A stretch of 64,000 bases of DNA from Rhodocyclaceae bacterium (GTDB lineage: Bacteria > Pseudomonadota > Gammaproteobacteria > Burkholderiales > Rhodocyclaceae): positions 1-64,000 of the forward strand of contig JADFDU010000056.1 in assembly GCA_018262775.1 (NCBI GenBank), given 5' to 3'. The notes under the pieces are model-generated. The model was not told where the DNA came from. It searched no databases and saw only the letters and a program-made list of their open reading frames with translations. Of the stretch, positions 9,896 to 19,566 are shown one piece after another. The position numbers and the translations under genes were made by a program. Within the stretch, counting starts at the first letter, position 1; the number at the start of each line of letters is the position of its first letter.

Positions 9896-10840
9896 TCATT
9901 TGATCAGATCGCGCATGCGTTTGCGCAGGTCGCCGAGAAAGGTGGCCTGGGGCACGCTGCGCGCCTTGTCCGCGAGTGCCCTCTGCAGGACGAACACGCT
10001 CTGCGGACGCTCGAGATGGTTGAGCCGCATGCACCAGTCCACGGTATTCAGCAGTTGCTTCGAGTACTTGTCCGGCCAGCGCTTGGCGGCCGTGGCCAGC
10101 TGGTCGCGCTCGAGGCGCTGGTCGGCCGCCTGGGGCGCGGCCGCCGCCATGCAGGCATACATGCTGGCGCCGACTGAATAGATGTCCGTCCACGGCCCGA
10201 GCAGCTCGCGCCGGGTGTTGTTGTACTGTTCGGGCGCGGCGAAGCCGGGCGTGTACATCGGCTTGAGCAGCGGTGTGTCGAGCGACAGCGTCTGTCGCGC
10301 GGCGCCGAAATCGATCAGCACCGGCGTGCCGTCGTTGCGCAGGTAGATGTTGGAGGGCTTGATGTCGAGGTGCAGGAGCTTGTGCGTGTGCACCTCGCGC
10401 AGGCCGTTGAGCAGGCGCGCGAAAATGGCACGGATGAAGCTCTCGCGGATCTCGCCCTTGTGTTTCTGGATGTGTTCCTGCAGGGTGCGGCCGCGCTCGT
10501 AGTGCATCACCATGTAAACCGTTTCGTTGGCACGGAAGAAGTTCTGCACCCTGACCACGTTGGGGTGGGAGATCTTCGCCAGCGCACGGCCTTCCTCGAA
10601 GAAGCACTTCATGCCGTAGCGGAAGGTGGCCACGTTTTCCTCGGCGATCGAGGGCAGGGCGTCGCCTTCGGAGCGCAGCGCCAGCGAATTGGGCAGGTAT
10701 TCCTTGATGGCCACCGGCGTCTCTTCCTTGTCGAAGGCCAGATAGACGATCGAAAAGCCGCCCAGCGACAGCTGGCGCTCGATGCGATACTCGTCGAGCT
10801 GGTAGCCTGGCGGCAGCGGAACGTTGGCTTGGGGTGGCAT
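9896..10840 (-). CDS. Serine/threonine protein kinase
   Basis: 314 aa; VAIKEYLP, LLHLDIKPSNIYL, LIDFGAAR, APEQY kinase motifs. Confidence 0.92.
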   Translation of the reverse strand: MPPQANVPLPPGYQLDEYRIERQLSLGGFSIVYLAFDKEETPVAIKEYLPNSLALRSEGDALPSIAEENVATFRYGMKCFFEEGRALAKISHPNVVRVQNFFRANETVYMVMHYERGRTLQEHIQKHKGEIRESFIRAIFARLLNGLREVHTHKLLHLDIKPSNIYLRNDGTPVLIDFGAARQTLSLDTPLLKPMYTPGFAAPEQYNNTRRELLGPWTDIYSVGASMYACMAAAAPQAADQRLERDQLATAAKRWPDKYSKQLLNTVDWCMRLNHLERPQSVFVLQRALADKARSVPQATFLGDLRKRMRDLIK

Positions 10841-10958
10841 CGTCGAGGCGGGGTGGGGTGATTGGGCAGGTGCTGCCGGCAGGCGTTCGGGTTAGGGTAA
10901 GATCAGGATTGTCTTTATTTATCGCCGCGCTGTAAAGCTGCGGACTGAGAATACACCC

Positions 10959-11825
10959 ATGATTTACAGCATGACGGGATATGCCGCGCAAATGCGCGAC
11001 ATCGGGCGCGGCATCCTTCACCTTGAACTGCGCACGGTCAATTCGCGCTATCTCGACATGACTTTCCGCATCGTCGAGGAAGTCCGCGTCGTCGAACCAA
11101 CCCTGCGCGAGATGATTTCCGGCCGCCTCAACCGCGGCAAGGTCGATTGCCGCCTCAACCTGCTGCCTTCGACGACGGCGCCGCGCGAGGCGAGCCTCAA
11201 CCGCGCCCTGCTCCAGCAGCTGGCTGCCTTGCAAAATGACGTGCGCGGCCAACTGCCCGAGGCGACCGCGCTCAGCGTCAGCGATGTCCTGCGCTGGCCC
11301 GGCATGCTGGGCGACGATCAGGTCGGGGCGGATACCCTGCAGGCTGAATGCGCCGCGCTGGCGAAGACCGCACTCGACGAACTGGTCGCCACCCGCGCCC
11401 GCGAGGGCGAAAAGCTGGCGGGGATGATTCTCGAGCGGGTCGAGCGCATGCGCGCCCTGGTGGCCGAAGCCGGGCCGAAGCTGCCGCAGGCCCTGGCCGA
11501 CTACCAGGAGCGCATGGCGACGCGGCTGCGCGAAGCGGCCGCCAGCCTCGACGAGGATCGCATTCGCCAGGAAATGGGCCTGTTCGCCACGCGCGTCGAC
11601 GTGGCCGAAGAGCTCAACCGCCTCGTCGCCCACCTCGATGAGGTGGCGCGCGTCGTCGGCAAGGGCGGCGCCATTGGCAAACGCCTGGACTTCCTCATGC
11701 AGGAACTGAACCGCGAAGCCAACACGCTCGCCTCGAAGTCGGTCTCCACCGACATTACCGCCATCGCCGTGGACATGAAGCTGCTCATCGAGCAGATGCG
11801 CGAGCAGGTGCAGAATATCGAATAG
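10959..11825 (+). CDS. yicC: YicC family protein (endoribonuclease)
   Basis: 288 aa; starts MIYSMTGYA, C-terminal FLMQELNREANTLASKSVSTDITAIAVDMKLLIEQMREQVQNIE. Confidence 0.93.
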   Translation: MIYSMTGYAAQMRDIGRGILHLELRTVNSRYLDMTFRIVEEVRVVEPTLREMISGRLNRGKVDCRLNLLPSTTAPREASLNRALLQQLAALQNDVRGQLPEATALSVSDVLRWPGMLGDDQVGADTLQAECAALAKTALDELVATRAREGEKLAGMILERVERMRALVAEAGPKLPQALADYQERMATRLREAAASLDEDRIRQEMGLFATRVDVAEELNRLVAHLDEVARVVGKGGAIGKRLDFLMQELNREANTLASKSVSTDITAIAVDMKLLIEQMREQVQNIE

Positions 11826-11835
11826 CCGCGTCCGC

Positions 11836-12954
11836 TTAGGCTGCCAAGGCGTATTCGGCCGTCCTGCAATCCAGACCGAGGGCTACAGCGACCGATTCGC
11901 ACATGACTTCTCCGGCATGGATGTTGATGCCATCGCGCAGATTGGTATCTTCGCTGCAGGCGCGCTGCCATCCCTTGTCGGCCAAGGCCAGGGTGTAGGG
12001 CAGGGTCGCGTTGTTGAGGGCAACAGTCGAGGTGTGGGGGACAGCGCCCGGCATATTGGCAACGCAATAGTGCACGATGCTGTCCACGGCAAAAGTCGGT
12101 TCCTGGTGCGTGGTGGGCCGGGAGGTCTCGAAGCAGCCGCCCTGGTCTATGGAAATGTCGACCAATACTGCCCCGGGACGCATCCTCGTCAGGTGTTCGC
12201 GCTTTACCAGCTTCGGCGCGGCCGCGCCGGCAATCAGCACTGCGCCGATGACCAGGTCCGCCGACAGGACGGCGTCCTCCATGGCCAGGCGGGTCGCATA
12301 AACGGTGCGCAGGCGTGCGCCGAAAAAATCGTCCAGTTGGCGCAAGCGCGGCAAAGACGAGTCGAGGACGGTGACTTCGGCGCCCAAGCCGATAGCCATT
12401 CGCGCGGCCTGGGTACCAGCCACTCCGCCGCCGATGACGACGACCCGTGCAGGTGGTACGCCGGGAACGCCGCCGAGCAGCACGCCGCGTCCTCCCGAGG
12501 TCTTTTGCAGGGCTGCCGCCCCCACCTGGATCGACATGCGACCAGCCACCTCACTCATGGGGGCCAGCAGCGGCAAACCGCCGCCCAGGGCGGTGACAGT
12601 TTCATAGGCGATAGCGGTGCACCCGGAGCGGCGCAGCAAGCGGACCTGTTCCGGATCGGGTGCCAGGTGAAGATAGGTAAACAGCACCTGGCCTTCGCGC
12701 AGCATCGTGCATTCCGCAGGTTGCGGTTCCTTGACCTTGACGATCATGTCGGCGCGAGCAAAGACCTTCGCCGCGGTTGCAGCGATCTCCGCGCCCGCGG
12801 CGAGATATTGCGCATCGCTGCAATCCGCTCCCACACCTGCCCCGGCTTGAACCAGCACGCCATGGCCATGCGACACCGCTTCACGCACCGCCGCCGGCGT
12901 CATGCCGACCCTGTACTCATGATTTTTAATCTCCTTGGGTACTCCGATCAGCAT
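11836..12954 (-). CDS. ald: Alanine dehydrogenase
   Basis: 372 aa; [53 protein letters not shown]. Confidence 0.94.
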   Translation of the reverse strand: MLIGVPKEIKNHEYRVGMTPAAVREAVSHGHGVLVQAGAGVGADCSDAQYLAAGAEIAATAAKVFARADMIVKVKEPQPAECTMLREGQVLFTYLHLAPDPEQVRLLRRSGCTAIAYETVTALGGGLPLLAPMSEVAGRMSIQVGAAALQKTSGGRGVLLGGVPGVPPARVVVIGGGVAGTQAARMAIGLGAEVTVLDSSLPRLRQLDDFFGARLRTVYATRLAMEDAVLSADLVIGAVLIAGAAAPKLVKREHLTRMRPGAVLVDISIDQGGCFETSRPTTHQEPTFAVDSIVHYCVANMPGAVPHTSTVALNNATLPYTLALADKGWQRACSEDTNLRDGINIHAGEVMCESVAVALGLDCRTAEYALAA

Positions 12955-13044
12955 GCTTTTCTCCTTAGTGTGCCGGACAGCAGCATCATGTTCCAGGCAG
13001 GAAGAAATAGGCTTGCAATTTCAGGCTTGTTCTAATGTTTTAAT

Positions 13045-13073
13045 GCAATAATATTGCGTGTGAATATTAATAT
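13045..13073. promoter_or_regulatory. Candidate Lrp/AsnC operator(s): GCAATA-A-TATTGC and ATATTAATAT palindromes
   Basis: Two AT-rich palindromes in the ald / lrp-like intergenic region. Confidence 0.4.
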
Positions 13074-13083
13074 ACAGAATTAT

Positions 13084-13551
13084 ATGTCTTTTATAGAGCT
13101 TGATAAGACCGATCGTAAGATCCTGGCTTTGCTGCAGGCCGATGGCCGCATGACAAACGCCGAGCTGGCGCAGCGCATCAGTCTGTCGCCCTCCGCTTGC
13201 CTGCGCCGGGTGCAGCGCCTGGAGGAAGCTTCGGTGATCGCGGGTTATGTGGCGCTGGTACGGCAAGAGGCCGTCGGACGGCCGACGAACATCTTCGTCG
13301 AGGTGACGCTGAAGAGCCAAAGCGAGGAAGCACTGAAGACTTTCGAGCGGGCCGTTCGGGCCTGCCCGGATATCATGGAATGCTACCTGATGTCGGGCGA
13401 TGCCGATTATCTGATCCGCGTCGTGGCTGCTGACACCCAGGACTTTGAGCGCATCCACAAGCAGCATCTCACGCGGCTACCGGGTGTGGCGCGAATACGC
13501 TCCAGTTTTGCCCTGCGCGCAATTTCCAAGAAGACAGCGCTGGACATCTGA
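13084..13551 (+). CDS. Lrp/AsnC family transcriptional regulator
   Basis: ELDKTDRKILALLQADGRMTNAELAQRISLSPSACLRRVQRLEE HTH; divergent from ald. Start at 13084 preferred over the ORF-track 13054. Confidence 0.9.
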   Translation: MSFIELDKTDRKILALLQADGRMTNAELAQRISLSPSACLRRVQRLEEASVIAGYVALVRQEAVGRPTNIFVEVTLKSQSEEALKTFERAVRACPDIMECYLMSGDADYLIRVVAADTQDFERIHKQHLTRLPGVARIRSSFALRAISKKTALDI

Positions 13552-13826
13552 TGATTCAGTTGTCGCGTTCCAGGACTCCGCCCGTCTGCCGCAATTTCTG
13601 ACTGCGTGCCAGCAGACGGCCCAGCGCCCTGTCCAGCACCTGGCGCTCCTGCTCGGAGAGCACGGACAGCAACTACGCTTCGGTTTGTCGTGCCTCAGGA
13701 ACAATGGACTGGCACAGGCGGGTTCCCTTGCGGGTGAGGAGAAGCACCAGCCGCCGGCCGTCGCTAGGATCGCCGCTCGCGGTGATCAGGCAAAGCTCAA
13801 CCAGCCGGCGCTGGGCGCGACTGGCC
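13552..13826 (-). pseudogene. Decayed MarR-family regulator (C-terminal part with internal TAG)
   Basis: Reverse translation RLVELCLITASGDPSDGRRLVLLLTRKGTRLCQSIVPEARQTEA*LLSVLSEQERQVLDRALGRLLARSQKLRQTGGVLERDN*: MarR wing and dimerization helices interrupted by TAG, no N-terminal HTH visible. Confidence 0.65.
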
Positions 13827-13866
13827 GGTTTTTTTTAGCGTGTGGCAAAGGCATCGCTGATCCGCT

Positions 13867-15228
13867 TCATTCATGAAGTGTTCCATTATTCCGCAGCACG
13901 CCTTCCAGGTCCGGCCGAAAGGGGTTGTGCCGCATCACGAACAGCGTCCACACCAGGCTGTAAGCCAGCGTGGTGCCGAGCATGGCCGCCACGTTGCGGT
14001 AGATCGGTGCGGCCAGTTCCGGCGTGGGCGATATGTTGAGAAACACATATCCCATGCCGAAGATGCCGAGCAATTGCGGCAGGGGGAAGAGGGGCGAGCG
14101 GAATGGACGGGCCTGTTGCGGCAGCCGCAGCCGCAGCACAATCAGGTCGACGTGCACGATGATGTAGGCGACCAGCCAGCATGCGGCAGCGGCCACGGTC
14201 AACGCCAGGATCGAGGAGGCGTCCATGCCGAGCGTTGTGCGCACGGCGGCGATGGCGGCGGCAAGCGCAACCAGTGCCCAGGCCGGTGCGCCCCTTGAGT
14301 TTTCCCGTGCCAGCAATGCAGGCAGCTGGCCGCTCTGCGCCATGCCCTGGATCATGCGTGAGACACTGGCGAGGACCGTGTTCAGCAGCGTGGCGCTGCC
14401 GAGTATGGCCAAAACGGCAAAGGCAACCTTGGCGGTCGGGCCGAAGATGCCCAGGGCGAGATCGACATGAGGCGTGGCGCCTGTCAGTTTCTCGTCCGGC
14501 AGGATGGCCATTCCGGCTAGGCAGAATACACCGTACACAAGCACGATCAGCCCCAGGCCGATCATCATGGCGCGCGGCAGGTTGCGTGAAGGATCGCGCG
14601 CGTCGGCGATCATCGGACAGACGAATTCCAGGCCGACCAGTCCCCAGAAGGCGAGCGCCACCAGCGATACCGCCAGCGGCGCATCGAGCGTGATGGGTTG
14701 AGCGGCCAACGACGCCCCACCCGCGGACAATCCGGTGATGCCGATGAGAAACAGCCCGATGAACATGATGGCGACGAGCGCGCTCTGGATGCGTGCGAAC
14801 AGATCGATGCCGCGCAGATTGAGCAAACAGAACAGCAGCAGCAGGGCCAGGCTCGGATAGTGCAGCAGGCCGACGAGCCTCGGGGCGACCTGCCCGAGCA
14901 GCGTATCAACAAGGATCAGTTCCGCCGGGATGCCCAGGAGCGCCACGGCAACGTAGCCGGAGAGCGTGGCGATGATGGCCAGCGCCGGTCCCAGCGCCGC
15001 CTGGGTATAAGCGCTGACCGAACCCGATTTGGGCAGCATCAGCGCGAGTTCTGAGAAAGACAGCACATACGTCAGGGCGAGCAGGGCGGAGATGGCGATC
15101 GCCACGAGGAAATTGAAGTGGCCGATGCCGGCGCCGTTGAGCATGCTGATCATGGTGCTCTGCACCACCACGACGCCAACCGCCGTGGCCACCAGTGCCG
15201 GCAGGGGCAGTCCTTTCTGCTTCTCCAT
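13867..15228 (-). CDS. APC family amino acid/amine permease
   Basis: 453 aa, about 12 hydrophobic segments; APC-like pattern. Confidence 0.85.
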   Translation of the reverse strand: MEKQKGLPLPALVATAVGVVVVQSTMISMLNGAGIGHFNFLVAIAISALLALTYVLSFSELALMLPKSGSVSAYTQAALGPALAIIATLSGYVAVALLGIPAELILVDTLLGQVAPRLVGLLHYPSLALLLLFCLLNLRGIDLFARIQSALVAIMFIGLFLIGITGLSAGGASLAAQPITLDAPLAVSLVALAFWGLVGLEFVCPMIADARDPSRNLPRAMMIGLGLIVLVYGVFCLAGMAILPDEKLTGATPHVDLALGIFGPTAKVAFAVLAILGSATLLNTVLASVSRMIQGMAQSGQLPALLARENSRGAPAWALVALAAAIAAVRTTLGMDASSILALTVAAAACWLVAYIIVHVDLIVLRLRLPQQARPFRSPLFPLPQLLGIFGMGYVFLNISPTPELAAPIYRNVAAMLGTTLAYSLVWTLFVMRHNPFRPDLEGVLRNNGTLHE

Positions 15229-15284
15229 GTTCTCCTCCTTTGGTTTGTCTGGTTTTGTTATTTTTTTCGGTCGCCTACAGGCTG

Positions 15285-16727
15285 CTAGATGCTGCCGAAA
15301 CTGATGAGCTTGGTGTCGAGATAGGCAGCCAATCCCTCCTGTCCGCTTTCCGAGCCGTGGCCGCTTTCCTTGACGCCGCCGAACGGCGTTTCCGGCTGAG
15401 AAACACCAAAATGATTGATGCCGACCATGCCCGCCTCGAGAGCGGCTGAAACACGATGGGCGAGCGACAGATCACGCGTGAAAAGATAGGCCGCGAGCCC
15501 ATAGGGCAGGCCGTTGGCCTGATCGATGGCTTCCTCCAGCGAGTCCCAGGCATTGACCACGGCCAACGGACCGAAGGGCTCCTGTTGCAGGATGCGCGCG
15601 GTGGGCGGCACATTCGACAGCAGCGTCGGCGCAAAGAAGAAGCCCGCGCCGGGCAGGCGCCGGCCGCCGCAGACCAGGTCCGCGCCGCAGGCGACGGCGT
15701 CTTCTACCAGCGCCTCCATTTCACCTACCCGCCGGGCGTGGGCGAGCGGCCCCATGCCGGTGTCGGCGTCAAGGCCGTTGCCGACTCGCAAGGCATTCGC
15801 GCCGGCCGCGAATGCGGCGACGAAAGAGTCGAACAGGGAGCGGTGCACAAGAAAGCGCGTCGGAGAGGCGCATACCTGACCGGCGTTGCGGTACTTGGCC
15901 GTGACGGAGAGCTTCGCCACGTGCGCCGCATCCGCATCGGGCAGAACCAGCACCGGCGCATGCCCGCCCAATTCCGCCGTGTAGCGCTTGACGCCGCGCG
16001 CACACAGTTCGCCCAGATGCTTGCCGACCGGGGTCGATCCGGTAAACGAAACTTTGCGAATGCCCGGGTGGGCGATCAGGTAGGACGAGACTTGTGCCGG
16101 ATCGCCGCACACCAGGTTCAGAACGCCCGCCGGCAGGCCGGCATCATGAAACGCACGCACCAGTTCGATGGCGCTGCCCGGAGTTTCTTCCGCCGGCTTG
16201 AGGATGGCGCTGCAGCCCGCTGCCAGTGCAGCGCCGACCTTGCGCGCCGGCAGGTTCATGGGAAAGTTCCAGGGCGTAAACAGTGCCGCCGGCCCGACCG
16301 GAACGCGCGTCACCGCCTGGGCGAAAACGGTATCTGAACGTGGCGGCACGAGGCGTCCGTAGGCGCGCTTGCCCTCTTCGGCGAGGAAATCGATGATGTC
16401 CGCGGACAACAGCACTTCGCGCCGGCTTTCCGCCAGTGGCTTACCCTGCTCGAGCGTCATGATGCGCGCAATGGCGTCGGCACGCTCACGCAGCAGGCGG
16501 GTGGCGCGGGCAATATATTCGTGGCGCGTATGGGCCGGGGTGGCGCGCCAGATCTTGAATCCCCCTTGTGCGGCAGCGACGGCCAGTTCCAGTTCCGCCT
16601 CGCCGGCGAGAGGCAGTGTGGTGAGGGTGGTGGCGTCGGCGGGATTGATGATGGGGCGGTTGCCGCCACTGGCGGCGTCGACCCAGACGCCGTCGATATA
16701 GAGGGCGGGTGTCAGGTAGTCATTCAC
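15285..16727 (-). CDS. NAD(P)-dependent (succinate-)semialdehyde dehydrogenase
   Basis: VPVGPAALFTPWNFPMNLPARKVGAALAAGC, ELGGHAPVLVLPDAD, NAGQVCASPTRF; GTG start at 16727 preferred. Confidence 0.87.
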   Translation of the reverse strand: MNDYLTPALYIDGVWVDAASGGNRPIINPADATTLTTLPLAGEAELELAVAAAQGGFKIWRATPAHTRHEYIARATRLLRERADAIARIMTLEQGKPLAESRREVLLSADIIDFLAEEGKRAYGRLVPPRSDTVFAQAVTRVPVGPAALFTPWNFPMNLPARKVGAALAAGCSAILKPAEETPGSAIELVRAFHDAGLPAGVLNLVCGDPAQVSSYLIAHPGIRKVSFTGSTPVGKHLGELCARGVKRYTAELGGHAPVLVLPDADAAHVAKLSVTAKYRNAGQVCASPTRFLVHRSLFDSFVAAFAAGANALRVGNGLDADTGMGPLAHARRVGEMEALVEDAVACGADLVCGGRRLPGAGFFFAPTLLSNVPPTARILQQEPFGPLAVVNAWDSLEEAIDQANGLPYGLAAYLFTRDLSLAHRVSAALEAGMVGINHFGVSQPETPFGGVKESGHGSESGQEGLAAYLDTKLISFGSI

Positions 16728-16801
16728 GATGATCCTTTCTGGCGGACCGCTGCTGCGGATGCGGCGACTTTTTAGCACCATCAAGTTTTGAATGCAACGA
16801 T

Positions 16802-16846
16802 ATTCCGGCGTGCAAAGCCTCTGCGAAACAAATAATTCCGGATTGC
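16802..16846. promoter_or_regulatory. Direct repeat ATTCCGGnnTGC x2, 33 bp apart (candidate AraC-type sites)
   Basis: ATTCCGGCGTGC at 16802-16813 and ATTCCGGATTGC at 16835-16846 in a divergent intergenic region. Confidence 0.35.
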
Positions 16847-16924
16847 CGATCTGGGCTATTGATTGCATCGACAACCAATGTAATCTGTCGCGCGCCCGGC
16901 ATCTCCTGCGACATGGACCGACTT

Positions 16925-18292
16925 ATGACCTACAGCATCGAGCAACTCAAAAATGCAAATGCGCGCCACCTCTGGCACCCGATGGCGCACCCCAAGGCGA
17001 TGCAGGATGCCCCGCCGGATATCATCGCGCGCGGCGAGGGCGTCTGGATTTGGGACATCGATGGGCATCGCATGCTCGACGGCGTTGGCGGATTATGGAG
17101 CGCCAATCTTGGTCACAGCAATCGCGTGGTGCGCGATGCCATCATCGCCCAACTTGACGAACTGCCCTTTTACAATACGTTTCGCGGCACCACGCATCCG
17201 CGTGCGATAGAATTATCCACGGAACTGGTTCGCGTGATGGCGCCGGAGAACATCGGTGCCGTGATGTTCGGCAGCGGCGGCTCGGATGCCGTCGAATCAG
17301 CCCTGAAAATTGCCCGCCAATACTGGAAGCTGCGTGGCCAGGCCGACCGCACCAAGTTCATCAGCCTGCGCCAGGGCTACCACGGCGTGCACTTTGGTGG
17401 CATGTCGGTCAACGGCAACACCAATTTTCGCCGCGCCTACGAGCCGCTGCTACCGGGCTGCTTCCATGTCGACACGCCCTGGCTGTATCGCAACCCCTAT
17501 ACGGACGATCCGGTGGAACTGGGCCGAATCTGCGCCGAGTTGCTGGAGCGCGAGATCGTTTTCCAGGGGCCGGATACCGTGGCCGCCTTCATCGCCGAGC
17601 CAGTGCAGGGCGCCGGTGGCGTCATCGTGCCGCCGGAGAACTATTGGCCGGCCATTCGCCAGGTGTGCGACCGTCATGGCGTACTGCTCATCGCGGACGA
17701 GGTGGTGACCGGCTTCGGCCGCACCGGAGAGATGTTCGGCACGCGCCTGTGGGGCGTCAACGCCGACATCTGGTGTCTGGCCAAGGGCATTTCCGGCGGC
17801 TACGTGCCGCTCGGCGCCACGGCCATCGGCCAGCGTATCGTCGACGCCTTTCTCGCGGCCCCGGCCAGTCTTGGCGCCATTACTCATGGCTATACCTATA
17901 GTGCCCACCCGGTCGCCGCCGCCGCCGCACTGGCGGCACTCAAGCAGGTGGAGGCACTCGACCTGCCCGGTAACGCGGCGCGCGTCGGCGCGCATTTCCA
18001 GGCGCGTCTGCGCGAATTCGTTGCGCGCCACGCGCATGTCGGCGATGTGCGCGGCATCGGCCTGATGGCGGCGCTTGAAATGGTTGAGTCGAAGGCGAGC
18101 CGCAAGGCGCTGCCACGCGGTAACGACCTGACATTGAATGTCGCGCGCGCCGCCTATCGCCGCGGCGCCATGGTGCGCGTCTCGGGGCCCAATGTCATCC
18201 TCTCGCCGCCGCTCATCATCACGCTGGAGGAGGCCGATATCCTGCTCGATGTGCTCGACGCCGCCTTCGCCGAAGCGGAAGCCGCACTGTAG
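16925..18292 (+). CDS. Class III (PLP) aminotransferase, omega-amino acid:pyruvate type
   Basis: HLWHPMAHPKAM, GGSDAVESALKIARQYWKLRG, LLIADEVVTGFGRTGEMFG, WCLAKGISGGYVPLGA. Start could be 16913. Confidence 0.88.
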   Translation: MTYSIEQLKNANARHLWHPMAHPKAMQDAPPDIIARGEGVWIWDIDGHRMLDGVGGLWSANLGHSNRVVRDAIIAQLDELPFYNTFRGTTHPRAIELSTELVRVMAPENIGAVMFGSGGSDAVESALKIARQYWKLRGQADRTKFISLRQGYHGVHFGGMSVNGNTNFRRAYEPLLPGCFHVDTPWLYRNPYTDDPVELGRICAELLEREIVFQGPDTVAAFIAEPVQGAGGVIVPPENYWPAIRQVCDRHGVLLIADEVVTGFGRTGEMFGTRLWGVNADIWCLAKGISGGYVPLGATAIGQRIVDAFLAAPASLGAITHGYTYSAHPVAAAAALAALKQVEALDLPGNAARVGAHFQARLREFVARHAHVGDVRGIGLMAALEMVESKASRKALPRGNDLTLNVARAAYRRGAMVRVSGPNVILSPPLIITLEEADILLDVLDAAFAEAEAAL

Positions 18293-18294
18293 CG

Positions 18295-19566
18295 ATGGCA
18301 TCCGTCAAGACGCCGTGCATCCTGCTCATCGGCACCGCCGACACCAAGTCGGACGAACTGCTGTTCCTGCGTCGCTGCCTTGAGGACGGCGGCGGCGCTG
18401 CCCTCGTCATGGATGTCGGCATTCTCGGCAAGGCGCCTTTCGAGCCCGAAATCACCAATGCGGCAGTGGCCGCTGCGGCAGGCGTGACGCTTGCGCAACT
18501 AGCTGACATTGGCGATGAGAATGCGGCTATGTCGCTCATGGCGCAAGGCGCTGTGAGCCTGGTGAGCACACTGTACACCGAAGGCCGCATCGACGGCATG
18601 CTCGCGCTTGGCGGCACCATGGGAACGGATCTGGCGCTCGACGCTGCGTCCGCCTTGCCGGTGGGTGTGCCGAAGGTCGTGGTCTCGACGATCGCCTATT
18701 CGCATCTCGTGCCACCGGAGAGAATTCCCGCTGACTTGATCATGCTGTTGTGGTCGGGCGGCTTGTATGGATTGAACAGTCTGTGCCGCTCCTCTCTTGC
18801 GCAGGCGGCAGGCGCCATCCTTGGCGCCTGCCGCCTGGCGCAGCCACCCTGCTTCGAGCGCCCGCTCGTCGGCATCACATCTCTCGGCTCGAGTGTGCTG
18901 TCCTACATGAAGCGCCTCAAGCCAGCGCTGGAGGCGCGCGGCTATGAAGTGGCCGTGTTCCACACCACTGGCATGGGTGGCCGTGTTTTCGAGAGCCTGG
19001 CCGAGCGGGGATGCTTTGTCGCAGTATTCGATTTCAGCCTTCAGGAACTGGCCAATCACATCGGCGGCTCTTGTGTCACGGCGGGGGCCTCACGCCTGAC
19101 TGGCGCCGGCCGCGCCGGCATCCCGCAGATTGTTGCGCCGGGTGCAACGGACATGGTGGACTATCCTGCCTGGGCCGCACCACCCGCGCGCCTTGCCGGG
19201 TTCCCCAGTCATGCCCACAACCGCCTGATCGCCTCGTCGCTGTGTGACCACGGCCTGCGTTGCGAGATCGCACGCGAAATCGCCGATCGCCTGGCTGCGG
19301 CAAGCGGCCCGTGCTGCCTGCTGCTGCCGCAGCGCGGCATTGAGGAATGGGATCGGCCCGGCCAGGCGCTGCATGATGCCGCCGGACTGGCGGCCTTCGT
19401 CGCGGCCCTGCGCGGCGGCGTCAGGGCGCCGACCGAACTCGTGGAAATCGACGCCCACATCAACGACGCCGCGTTCTCCGATGCGGCACTGGCGCTGTTC
19501 GACCGTTGGGTGGCCGCAGGACGCATTGTGCCCGGCATTGCGGCCGGCATCACGGCGTCGGCATGA
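18295..19566 (+). CDS. Tm-1-like ATP-binding domain protein (UPF0261)
   Basis: 423 aa; LLIGTADTKSDELLFLR, LALGGTMGTDLA, VAPGATDMVDYPAW. Confidence 0.83.
   Translation: MASVKTPCILLIGTADTKSDELLFLRRCLEDGGGAALVMDVGILGKAPFEPEITNAAVAAAAGVTLAQLADIGDENAAMSLMAQGAVSLVSTLYTEGRIDGMLALGGTMGTDLALDAASALPVGVPKVVVSTIAYSHLVPPERIPADLIMLLWSGGLYGLNSLCRSSLAQAAGAILGACRLAQPPCFERPLVGITSLGSSVLSYMKRLKPALEARGYEVAVFHTTGMGGRVFESLAERGCFVAVFDFSLQELANHIGGSCVTAGASRLTGAGRAGIPQIVAPGATDMVDYPAWAAPPARLAGFPSHAHNRLIASSLCDHGLRCEIAREIADRLAAASGPCCLLLPQRGIEEWDRPGQALHDAAGLAAFVAALRGGVRAPTELVEIDAHINDAAFSDAALALFDRWVAAGRIVPGIAAGITASA

Noticed and set aside
9705-11633. 642 aa - strand ORF
   Set aside because: Runs antisense through yicC and out of frame through the kinase; composition-driven.
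11917-13035. 372 aa + strand ORF opposite ald
   Set aside because: The minus strand encodes a clear alanine dehydrogenase; this is its shadow.
13800-13845. Possible rho-independent terminator (CCGGC...GCCGG followed by eight T) downstream of the Lrp-like gene
   Set aside because: Stem is short (5 bp clear) and overlaps the MarR remnant; T-run is suggestive but support too weak to list.
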